Shown: positions 5,447 to 11,249 of the stretch, in pieces
Position numbering within the stretch: position 1 is the stretch's first letter
Layout of the letters: every line of letters starts with the position of its first letter
NCBI GenBank assembly: GCA_031288885.1
Contig: JAITQP010000055.1
Coordinates: forward strand, 1-11,249
DNA: 11,249 nt
Direction of reading: 5' to 3'
Source of the DNA: Prevotellaceae bacterium
GTDB lineage: Bacteria; Bacteroidota; Bacteroidia; Bacteroidales; UBA932
Position numbers and translations under genes: made by a program
The notes under the pieces: model-generated
Told to the model about the DNA's origin: nothing
What the model saw: only the letters and a program-made list of their open reading frames with translations
Database searches by the model: none

Positions 5447-6619
5447 CTATCTTCCCAGCTGCAACGCCAGCAGGATAAACGGGGCTACTGCCTTGGGGTC
5501 GTTGTCGCGCACGGGCTCGCTGATGTAGTACTCAAAGCTGCCGTCGCGGTAGCGCCCCGCGCCGCCCAAGCCGGATACCACGCAGCCTTTGGTGAGGCTG
5601 ATGGCGCCGCTGTCGCTTACGGTGATAAACGTGCGTATCATGCCGTCAAAAACTTCGGTGGCCTTTTGCAGGTAGGATTTGTCGAGCCAGCCGTTGGCGG
5701 CTCCCTTGGCCCACGCGTAGCCAAACATGGCGGTGCCGGACGACTCCAAGTAGTTCCCCTCGCGGTAGCCCATGTCGGTTACCTGATACCACGCTTTCGA
5801 TTCGGGGTCTTGCTGCTTCTCCAGCGCCGCCGACAGCTCTTGGAGAATGCTGATAATATCGGCGCGCTTGGGGTGCTCCTGCGGGAGGTACTCCAGCACG
5901 TCCACCAGCGCCATCATGTACCACCCCATGCTGCGGCTCCAGAAGTTGGGCGATGTTCCGGTTTCCTTGTTAGCCCAGCGCTGCTCGCGGCTTTCGTCCC
6001 AGCCGTGGTAGTAGAGCCCCGTGGCGGAGTCGCGGGTGTGCTGCGCCACCAGCAGGAGCTGGTGCGCCACCTCGTCGTAGAGCGCAGGCTCGCCAAGCTC
6101 CTTGCCGTAGAGCGTGAGGAAAGGCGAGGCCATAAACAGTCCGTCGAGCCACATTTGGTGGGGGTAGATTTGCTTGTGCCAAAATCCGCCCTCGCTCGTG
6201 CGCGGGTGCTGCCGCATTTGCTCGCGCAGCAGGCTGGCGGCATTCCTGTACTTTTCCTCGCCGGTTTCCCTGTAGAGCGCAAGCAGCGTTTTGCCGCCGG
6301 CAATGTTGTCGATGTTGAATTTTTCGAGCTCGTAGGTGCGGATGGCGTTGCCGTTGTCCAGCACCATGGTGTCGCCAAAGCTGCGCACGTAGTCGAGGTA
6401 TTTTTTCTGGCCGGTAGCCTTGTACACTTGGTAGATGGCGTAGGTTTCCAGCCCCTGACAGTAGCCCCACTTGGGCTTTTTTGCGAAGTCGAGCATCCAG
6501 CTTTCGGGGTAGCGCGCCATTTCGGAGTCGGTCATGCGCACCGACCATTTTTCGGTTGAGCAGCTTGTGCCCGCCGCCAACGCCGCCACAGCTGCCATGA
6601 TGAGAGTAGGTGTGTTCAT
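5447..6619 (-). CDS. GH105 unsaturated glucuronyl/rhamnogalacturonyl hydrolase, lipoprotein
   Basis: The 390-residue protein has a lipoprotein signal peptide (TSC, Cys20) and an (alpha/alpha)6-barrel of glycoside hydrolase family 105 (GH88/GH105 group, YteR/RhiN-like). These enzymes remove the 4,5-unsaturated uronic acid left at the non-reducing end by polysaccharide lyases, by hydrating the double bond. Visible motifs are WGYCQGLETYAIYQVY (51-66), FNIDNIAGGKTLL (Asp104), IYPHQMWLDGLFM (Asp159), YYHGWDES (His205), WSRSMGWYMMAL (227-238), YLESSGTAMFGYAWAKGA (290-307) and SEPVRDNDPKAVAPFILLAL near the end. Asp104 and Asp159 are 55 residues apart, the same spacing as the two catalytic-site Asp of YteR (Asp88, Asp143). 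The gene is complete and has its own promoter (6671-6702). No lyase or SusC/D partner lies beside it in this window; the beta-helix lipoprotein is 3.5 kb away on the other strand. Confidence 0.93.
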   Translation of the reverse strand: MNTPTLIMAAVAALAAGTSCSTEKWSVRMTDSEMARYPESWMLDFAKKPKWGYCQGLETYAIYQVYKATGQKKYLDYVRSFGDTMVLDNGNAIRTYELEKFNIDNIAGGKTLLALYRETGEEKYRNAASLLREQMRQHPRTSEGGFWHKQIYPHQMWLDGLFMASPFLTLYGKELGEPALYDEVAHQLLLVAQHTRDSATGLYYHGWDESREQRWANKETGTSPNFWSRSMGWYMMALVDVLEYLPQEHPKRADIISILQELSAALEKQQDPESKAWYQVTDMGYREGNYLESSGTAMFGYAWAKGAANGWLDKSYLQKATEVFDGMIRTFITVSDSGAISLTKGCVVSGLGGAGRYRDGSFEYYISEPVRDNDPKAVAPFILLALQLGR

Positions 6620-6670
6620 GGTAATTTTGTTTTTTTTTACATTATTGCTTTATAGATGAATAAATAGGGC

Positions 6671-6702
6671 GCAATATACGTAAAAAAATGAACGTGAACA
6701 AA
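6671..6702 (-). promoter_or_regulatory. Promoter of the GH105 gene
   Basis: On the minus strand TTTG (6699-6702) is followed after 20 bases by TATATTGC (6671-6678), a fair match to TAnnTTTG. It lies in the 119-base gap between the upstream lipoprotein stop (6739) and the GH105 start (6619), and leaves a leader of roughly 45-50 bases. Confidence 0.55.
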
Positions 6703-6738
6703 AAAAATGTGTGCGGGCACGGAAAATGTTTATTTGCG

Positions 6739-7842
6739 TCAGCGCTTTACTTTGGTGAAGTGCCTTACCCTCGCCGAGCAGTACGCCGACAGGGCAATGA
6801 GGAGAATAACGACGGCAAACGCCCACGCGTTGGCCTTGCGGGAGGTGGCCGTTAGCTCGTAGTCGTCCGCCAGCAGCCGCACCGCCGAGACGCGCCACGT
6901 TAGGGTGTCCTGCGCTACCAATGGGGCGTTTGCGTCAACCACCTTGCCGGTCATGGTGAGCACGTACTCAATATCTTTCCCAAACAACCCTTCCTCTAAG
7001 AAGACAAGGTTCTCCAGCTTGGCTTCGCACAGCTTGTCTATCTGAGCTTTGTTTTTGCTGTACGTCGCTGAAAAGTAGCGCGTGCTGAAGTGCACGTCAA
7101 GCGTGCGGTATATAGCGCCAATTTCCTCCACGGAATCTATGTTTTTTTTGACCAGCATCAGAAACAGGCTGTCCTTTGCTGCGGCAAGGCGGGGGAGATA
7201 CGGGCTGCTGCCCACGCTGCTTTCAAAGCTACAGATGACCTCAAAGTAGGTTTCATAAAAAATTCTGGCGCGCCACGTGAGGAATTTTTTTTCGATTTCA
7301 TCCAGCTCGTCGTTCAGCTCCATCCCGTTCATTCCCCTACAGGCGGAGAAATCGCCCCGCAGCCACAGCGCCTGCTCCTCCCTGCTCAGGAAGCTGTCTA
7401 TGGCGACCGGTATTTTGTCGGCAATGCAGGGGTAGACGGCCTTGAACGTGTAGCAGGTGTAAAACCAGCGGAAGCGTTTTTGCAGCGTTTCCGTTGGGGT
7501 AAACAGCGGTCGGACAACGTCCTCGCACTGCAGCCCTGCGGAAATTTCGTCGATGGCGCGGAACGTTTTGCTGATTTTTACGTTGTAGCGTTCATCATTG
7601 CGCTCGCGGCTGCCGCTGTCTAATGGCGTAACCTGCCAGCTGGAGTCCAGCTGAAAGGTGTAGGGGCTGCGGCTCCAATTTCCGGCAAGAAAGGCCGAGT
7701 CGCCGCGGGCGTACACCTCCCGCAGGCAGGAGCCGTCGGCGTTGAGGCGTGTCGCGATTTTGTAGTGGGTGGCGCCGCATGATACCATGCCGAGCATCAG
7801 CGCACCTCCAACGATAGCTTGAGCGGTCATAGTGGTTTTCAT
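6739..7842 (-). CDS. Lipoprotein of unknown function with C-terminal membrane segment
   Basis: The family is not recognised. The 367-residue product has a lipoprotein signal peptide (lipobox MVSC, Cys22) and a mature start GATHYKIATRLNADGSCLREVYARGD, a strand-and-dG pattern loosely like LppM-type lipoproteins (inference only). A mostly helical middle (about 95-270) contains several Cys and aromatic-rich stretches (RWFYTCYTFKAVYPC). A single hydrophobic helix (about 339-358, AWAFAVVILLIALSAYCSAR) is followed by a basic tail, FTKVKR. The chain would thus be anchored at both ends, by lipid and by an inner-membrane helix, with the bulk in the periplasm. It is the third gene of a sigma-factor operon and starts 12 bp after the candidate anti-sigma gene, so an envelope-sensing role is plausible. 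ATG 7842 was chosen for the signal peptide; an ATG four codons on is also possible. Confidence 0.85.
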   Translation of the reverse strand: MKTTMTAQAIVGGALMLGMVSCGATHYKIATRLNADGSCLREVYARGDSAFLAGNWSRSPYTFQLDSSWQVTPLDSGSRERNDERYNVKISKTFRAIDEISAGLQCEDVVRPLFTPTETLQKRFRWFYTCYTFKAVYPCIADKIPVAIDSFLSREEQALWLRGDFSACRGMNGMELNDELDEIEKKFLTWRARIFYETYFEVICSFESSVGSSPYLPRLAAAKDSLFLMLVKKNIDSVEEIGAIYRTLDVHFSTRYFSATYSKNKAQIDKLCEAKLENLVFLEEGLFGKDIEYVLTMTGKVVDANAPLVAQDTLTWRVSAVRLLADDYELTATSRKANAWAFAVVILLIALSAYCSARVRHFTKVKR

Positions 7843-7854
7843 AGTTAACCGTTT

Positions 7855-8295
7855 TTAGTTGTTTTGTAGCCTTACCGAGTAGCGTAGATAGGCAGCGTAG
7901 CGCTGCTCTCTTTTGCATCGCTCGCCTAATTTTTCTTTGATGGCCTCCGCAATCTTCTCCCTTGTGGGCTTTGTGCTGCCGGCAGCGTAGCGCTGCTCCG
8001 CGCGGGGCGCGTCAAGCTGTGACCGTTGGGCAGGTGCAGCCGTAGCCGTGCTTGCCTCCTGCCGGCGGAATGGCGAAAGCTGAGCTGCGTCGTACATTAG
8101 CAGGCACATCAGCAGGCAGGCGGCAGCTCCGGACAGCCGCCCCGCGAGGCGCAGCAGCCTGCATTTTTGCTTGTGAGGGGCTATGCGTTCGATTTGCGCC
8201 ATAATGTCCTGCGTCAGCGCGCCAGCGTCCTCAAGCGCAGGCGAAACCCGCCCAAGGTAGCCGACAATTTCTTCGTATGTTCTCCTATCTTCCAT
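7855..8295 (-). CDS. Small one-pass membrane protein, candidate anti-sigma factor
   Basis: The 146-residue protein has an acidic/polar N-terminal segment (MEDRRTYEEIVGYLGR...), a basic stretch, one hydrophobic helix (about 49-68, RLAGRLSGAAACLLMCLLMY), and an Ala/Pro/Arg-rich C-terminal part with a charged helix (REKIAEAIKEKLGERCKRE). The gene begins 17 bp after the ECF sigma gene and ends 12 bp before the lipoprotein gene, the usual place and topology of an anti-sigma factor. The zinc-binding HxxxCxxC motif of ZAS-type anti-sigmas is absent and no family is recognised by sequence, so the function rests on position and topology. EQRYAA occurs twice (100-105 and 130-135) and is encoded by an identical 18-bp sequence each time. 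Confidence 0.8.
   Translation of the reverse strand: MEDRRTYEEIVGYLGRVSPALEDAGALTQDIMAQIERIAPHKQKCRLLRLAGRLSGAAACLLMCLLMYDAAQLSPFRRQEASTATAAPAQRSQLDAPRAEQRYAAGSTKPTREKIAEAIKEKLGERCKREQRYAAYLRYSVRLQNN
7891..7998. repeat. 18-bp direct repeat inside the candidate anti-sigma gene
   Basis: The 18-mer ggcagcgtagcgctgctc occurs at 7891-7908 and 7981-7998, 90 bases apart and so in frame. Both copies encode EQRYAA on the minus strand with the same codons. The flanking sequence is not repeated. Confidence 0.8.
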
Positions 8296-8312
8296 GATTT
8301 TATGCTATGATG

Positions 8313-8864
8313 CTATACGGCGTTGATTTTACTTCTGATGTATTTTCGTGCAAGGTGCAGGTTGCTTTTGATTTGTCCGGCGGATAGCCCCGTTATTTTC
8401 TCAATCTCCACCGCCTCCAAGCCCTCCATGTCGCTGAGCGTGAACACGAGCTTTTGCTTGGGGGAGAGGCGGTCTGTCAGGTAGGCTATCAGCTCCTTCA
8501 GCTCGCGGTTGACGATGGCGGCCTCCACCTGCTCCGGAGAGGCGATGCTCTGCGCCGCGCGCGAAAGCAGCGGCTGGGCTGCCCTTGGGCTGCGCGACAG
8601 GGAGCGGAGCTTGTCGTAGCACATGTTGCAGGTTACCTTGTATAGCCACGTCGAAAACCGGTATTGGGGGTTGTACTTATCCAGCTGCAGCCACGCCTTT
8701 ACAAACACCTCCTGCGTCATGTCCCGCGCGTCCTCGCCGTTGCACAGCAGGCGGAACGCTAACCGGAAAACCAGCGACTGAAATGCGGCAACCAGCCTCC
8801 CAAAGGCGCTGGCGTCGCCCTGCTTGCTGCAAGCAATCAGCTCTTGTACAACTTCGTGTTCCAT
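8313..8864 (-). CDS. ECF-type RNA polymerase sigma factor
   Basis: The 183-residue product has the two-domain layout of group 4 (ECF) sigma factors. Sigma-2 is at about 21-88 (FGRLVAAFQSLVFRLAFRLL, the DMTQEVFVKAWLQLDKY core-binding and -10 region, FSTWLYKVTCNMCYDKLR). After a linker, sigma-4 is at about 121-178 (LTDRLSPKQKLVFTLSDMEG, then the helix-turn-helix VEIEKITGLSAGQIKSNLHLARKYIRSKI). It would direct core polymerase to a small regulon. The frame stays open upstream to an ATG at 8912, but that codon lies within the promoter (8882-8913), so the start is placed at 8864 (MEHEVVQEL). It is the first gene of an operon with a membrane protein 17 bp downstream. Its promoter looks like the housekeeping type; no separate autoregulated promoter was found. 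Confidence 0.93.
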   Translation of the reverse strand: MEHEVVQELIACSKQGDASAFGRLVAAFQSLVFRLAFRLLCNGEDARDMTQEVFVKAWLQLDKYNPQYRFSTWLYKVTCNMCYDKLRSLSRSPRAAQPLLSRAAQSIASPEQVEAAIVNRELKELIAYLTDRLSPKQKLVFTLSDMEGLEAVEIEKITGLSAGQIKSNLHLARKYIRSKINAV

Positions 8865-8881
8865 CCGGTAAAAGTATTTTA

Positions 8882-8913
8882 CGAATATACGAAAAAAAGC
8901 AGGCGAGGTCAAA
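8882..8913 (-). promoter_or_regulatory. Promoter of the ECF sigma operon
   Basis: On the minus strand TTTG (8910-8913) and TATATTCG (8882-8889; one base off TAnnTTTG) are separated by 20 bases. The -7 element ends 17 bases before the ATG at 8864, so the leader is very short. Its position rules out the longer reading frame starting at 8912. Confidence 0.7.
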
Positions 8914-8929
8914 ATAGAAAATGTGGCGG

Positions 8930-8961
8930 GTTGTGTGAATGCACAAAAAATTGTACCTTTG
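8930..8961 (+). promoter_or_regulatory. Promoter of the gmd-fcl operon
   Basis: TACCTTTG (8954-8961) is a perfect -7 element, with GTTG (8930-8933) at the -33 position 20 bases upstream. Transcription would start near 8968, about 20 bases before the gmd ATG at 8987. It is back to back with the sigma promoter; the two -33 boxes are only 16 bases apart. Confidence 0.75.
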
Positions 8962-8986
8962 CGGCACCCTCAACCAAAAAATTATA

Positions 8987-10099
8987 ATGAAAAAAGCAAT
9001 TATTACCGGTATTACAGGGCAAGACGGCTCCTATCTGGCGGAGCTGCTGCTGGCAAAAGGCTACGAGGTGCACGGCGTTAAGCGCCGCACGTCGCTCTTC
9101 AACACCGACAGGATAGACCACCTGTACCAAGACCCCCACGAGCAAAATATTCGCTTTGTGCTGCACTACGGCGACCTGAGCGACTCGATGAACATCACCC
9201 GCATTGTGCAGGAGGTGCAGCCCGACGAAATTTACAACCTTGGCGCCATGTCGCACGTCAAGGTGAGCTTTGAAACGCCCGAGTACACCGCCGACGTGGA
9301 CGGAGTGGGCACGCTGCGCCTGCTGGAGGCGGTGCGCCTGCTGGGGCTGACCCAAAAAACGCGAATTTATCAGGCCTCAACCTCCGAGCTCTACGGGCTG
9401 GTGCAGGAAATTCCGCAGCGGGAAACCACGCCCTTTTACCCGCGCTCGCCCTACGCCTGCGCCAAGCTCTACGGCTACTGGATAACGGTGAACTACCGCG
9501 AGGCATACGGCATGTACGCCTGCAACGGCATCCTGTTTAACCACGAGTCGCCGCTGCGCGGCGAAACGTTCGTAACGCGAAAAATTACGCGCGGCGCAGC
9601 CCGCATCGCCCTTGGGCTGCAGGATTGCCTCTACATGGGCAACATCGACGCTAAGCGCGACTGGGGGCACGCCCGAGATTACGTGCGCGCCATGTGGCTC
9701 ATGCTTCAGCAGGAAAAGCCGGAGGATTACGTTATCGCAACCGGCACAACAACGCCCGTGCGCGACTTTATCCACATGGCGTTTGCCGAGCTGGGCATTG
9801 CGCTGGAGTTTGAGGGCAAAGGCGTGGAGGAGGTGGCAAAAGTAAAATCGTGCAGCAACAGCGAGTACCGGCTCGAAAAGGGCAAAATAGTGCTGCGCAT
9901 CAACCCCAAGTACTACCGCCCCACGGAGGTGGAGCTGCTCATTGGCGACCCAAGCAAGGCAAAAAAGCAGCTGGGCTGGCAGCCGGAGTACGACCTACAG
10001 GCGCTGGTGAAGGACATGATGGCGAGCGACGTTGCCCTCTTTAAGCGCGATAAATACCTGCTTCAGGGCGGGCACAAAATCCTCAACCAGCACGAGTAG
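8987..10099 (+). CDS. gmd: GDP-mannose 4,6-dehydratase
   Basis: This 370-residue cytoplasmic enzyme converts GDP-D-mannose to GDP-4-keto-6-deoxy-D-mannose, the first step to GDP-L-fucose and related deoxyhexoses. It is an extended short-chain dehydrogenase with the Rossmann motif GITGQDGSY (Gly8, 11, 14), the NLGAMSHV segment, the active-site Thr132 and Glu134 in STSELYG, and Tyr156/Lys160 in [10 protein letters not shown]; these four numbers equal those of E. coli Gmd. [16 protein letters not shown] and [15 protein letters not shown], the nucleotide-sugar and family signatures, are intact. The start at 8987 (MKKAIITG) follows the promoter and gives the normal length; an in-frame ATG at 8939 lies upstream of the -7 box and is rejected. 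fcl follows after 33 bp. Confidence 0.97.
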   Translation: MKKAIITGITGQDGSYLAELLLAKGYEVHGVKRRTSLFNTDRIDHLYQDPHEQNIRFVLHYGDLSDSMNITRIVQEVQPDEIYNLGAMSHVKVSFETPEYTADVDGVGTLRLLEAVRLLGLTQKTRIYQASTSELYGLVQEIPQRETTPFYPRSPYACAKLYGYWITVNYREAYGMYACNGILFNHESPLRGETFVTRKITRGAARIALGLQDCLYMGNIDAKRDWGHARDYVRAMWLMLQQEKPEDYVIATGTTTPVRDFIHMAFAELGIALEFEGKGVEEVAKVKSCSNSEYRLEKGKIVLRINPKYYRPTEVELLIGDPSKAKKQLGWQPEYDLQALVKDMMASDVALFKRDKYLLQGGHKILNQHE

Positions 10100-10132
10100 C
10101 CGGTTGCAACAACGCTAATCAGCATAAGCATC

Positions 10133-11167
10133 ATGGAAAAGAACGCAAAAATATACGTCGCCGGACACAACGGAATGGTGGGCTCGGCGCTCGTGCGGAG
10201 GCTGCAGCAAGACGGCTACGAAAGCTTTGTGCTGCGCTCGTCGGGGCAGCTCGACCTGCGCAACCAGCAGGCAGTGGCCGATTTCTTTGCGCAGGAGCGA
10301 CCGGAGTACGTTTTTCTCGCCGCCGCAAAGGTGGGCGGCATCGTGGCAAACAACACCTACCGCGCCGAGTTTATCTACGATAACCTCATCATGGAGGCAA
10401 ACGTTATCCACCAAAGTTACCGGCACGGCGTAAAGAAGCTGATGTTTCTCGGCTCCTCGTGCATCTACCCCAAGCTGGCGCCCCAGCCGCTCAGGGAGGA
10501 GTACCTGCTCACGGGCGAGCTGGAGCCAACCAACGAGCCCTACGCCATTGCAAAAATTGCCGGCATAAAGCTGTGCGACGCGTATCGGGCGCAGTACGGG
10601 TGCAACTTTATCAGCGTTATGCCGACCAACCTGTACGGCGCCAACGACAGCTACGACTTGGAAAAATCGCACGTGCTGCCGGCGCTGATACGCAAAATGC
10701 AGCTGGGGAAATATCTGGAGGAGGACGACTGGAGCAGCCTCCGCTCCAACCTCGACAGCAACCCCATTGAGCGCGTTAGCGGCAAGCGCAGCGACCACGA
10801 CATACGCAGCATACTTGCCAAGTACGGTATTCAGCGCAGCAGCGGCGGCGGCGTGCAGGTAACGCTGTGGGGAACGGGTGCGCCCCTGCGCGAGTTCCTG
10901 CACGTTGACGACCTCGCCGACGCCTGCGTTTTCCTGATGAAGACCTACAGCGAGGCTGGGTTGGTAAACATTGGCTGCGGCAAGGACGTTTCCATCCGAG
11001 AGCTGGCCGAGCTGGTGAAAGAGCTGGTGGGCTACCGCGGCGCCATTGTGTGGGACGCCTCCAAGCCCGACGGCACGCCGCGCAAGCTCATGAGCGTAGA
11101 AAAGCTCACGCAGCTTGGATGGACAGCCAAAATAGGGCTAAGGGAGGGAATAAAAAACACCCTGTGA
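10133..11167 (+). CDS. fcl: GDP-L-fucose synthase (GDP-4-keto-6-deoxymannose epimerase/reductase)
   Basis: The 344-residue enzyme carries out the 3,5-epimerisation and NADPH reduction that turn the Gmd product into GDP-L-fucose in the cytoplasm. Motifs seen are the Rossmann GHNGMVGS (Gly11, 14, 17), [16 protein letters not shown] with Ser108 and Cys110, YAIAK with Tyr137 and Lys141, His180 and Arg187, and [17 protein letters not shown]. The catalytic Ser/Cys/Tyr/Lys/His set lies one residue later than in E. coli Fcl. Compared with the 321-residue E. coli enzyme there is an extra polar segment at about 195-240 ([16 protein letters not shown]... IQRSSGGG); similar insertions are usual in Bacteroidetes. 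It is cotranscribed with gmd. No terminator hairpin is seen after the stop; a convergent frame ends 4 bases away. Confidence 0.97.
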   Translation: MEKNAKIYVAGHNGMVGSALVRRLQQDGYESFVLRSSGQLDLRNQQAVADFFAQERPEYVFLAAAKVGGIVANNTYRAEFIYDNLIMEANVIHQSYRHGVKKLMFLGSSCIYPKLAPQPLREEYLLTGELEPTNEPYAIAKIAGIKLCDAYRAQYGCNFISVMPTNLYGANDSYDLEKSHVLPALIRKMQLGKYLEEDDWSSLRSNLDSNPIERVSGKRSDHDIRSILAKYGIQRSSGGGVQVTLWGTGAPLREFLHVDDLADACVFLMKTYSEAGLVNIGCGKDVSIRELAELVKELVGYRGAIVWDASKPDGTPRKLMSVEKLTQLGWTAKIGLREGIKNTL

Positions 11168-11171
11168 AAAA

Positions 11172-11249
11172 TTAAACCGAAAAGCTTCTGAAGTTGATTA
11201 CCCCGTTTTCGGGCGTATCAATGTCTGTTTCCCCATCGTAAATTACCTG
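11172..11249 (-). CDS. Probable C-terminus of a convergent gene cut by the window edge
   Basis: On the minus strand a frame is open from the window end to a TAA at 11172-11174. The 25 residues run QVIYDGETDIDTPENG and end VINFRSFSV. The composition is protein-like and the frame converges on fcl with a gap of only 4 bases. It is too short to name, and an open frame of this length could arise by chance. Confidence 0.4.
   Translation of the reverse strand, partial: QVIYDGETDIDTPENGVINFRSFSV

Noticed and set aside
5666..6559. Plus-strand open frame of 297 codons
   Set aside because: It is antisense to the GH105 gene, whose catalytic motifs are intact; the shadow frame has no recognisable domain.
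8865..8912. Longer sigma factor start at 8912
   Set aside because: The codon overlaps the -33 box and would precede the predicted transcription start; the N-terminal addition is not typical of ECF sigma factors.

Overview
The window looks like a GC-rich chromosomal segment of a member of the Bacteroidetes, probably Bacteroidales. The grounds are the promoters, which fit the TTTG / TAnnTTTG pattern of the Bacteroidetes housekeeping sigma factor, the near absence of Shine-Dalgarno sequences at starts, the many lipoprotein signal peptides, and the protein families present (GH105 lipoprotein, TRAP-like phosphatase, FGE-fold lipoprotein, Bacteroides-type GDP-fucose synthase). No species is claimed.

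Layout. Bases 1-362 hold interspersed-repeat debris, including a mirror-symmetric element built round a perfect 42-bp palindrome. A plus-strand pair follows: a surface lipoprotein with an Ig-like and a beta-helix domain (363-1955) and a purple-acid-phosphatase-like lipoprotein (1974-2921), closed by a strong hairpin. A tRNA-Pro(GGG) lies on the minus strand (2992-3066) with a well-matched promoter. An exported protein with a non-catalytic FGE-type domain (3218-4579, minus) comes next. Upstream of it, on the same strand, is a structured RNA (about 4662-4800) that ends in an intrinsic terminator. Bases 4920-5446 are a gene-free mosaic of interspersed inverted repeats plus a 7-bp tandem array.

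From 5447 to 8864 four minus-strand genes run away from a divergent promoter region: an ECF sigma factor, a small one-pass membrane protein (candidate anti-sigma factor), a lipoprotein with a C-terminal membrane anchor, and a GH105 unsaturated glucuronyl/galacturonyl hydrolase that has its own promoter. On the plus strand gmd and fcl (8987-11167) form the two-enzyme pathway from GDP-mannose to GDP-L-fucose, which would feed capsule or glycoprotein fucosylation. The last 78 bases probably hold the C-terminus of a convergent gene.

The items most worth a second look are the structured RNA at 4662-4800, whose closing helix and terminator compete for the same six bases, and the sigma / membrane protein / double-anchored lipoprotein cassette. 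gmd, fcl, the tRNA and GH105 are ordinary.
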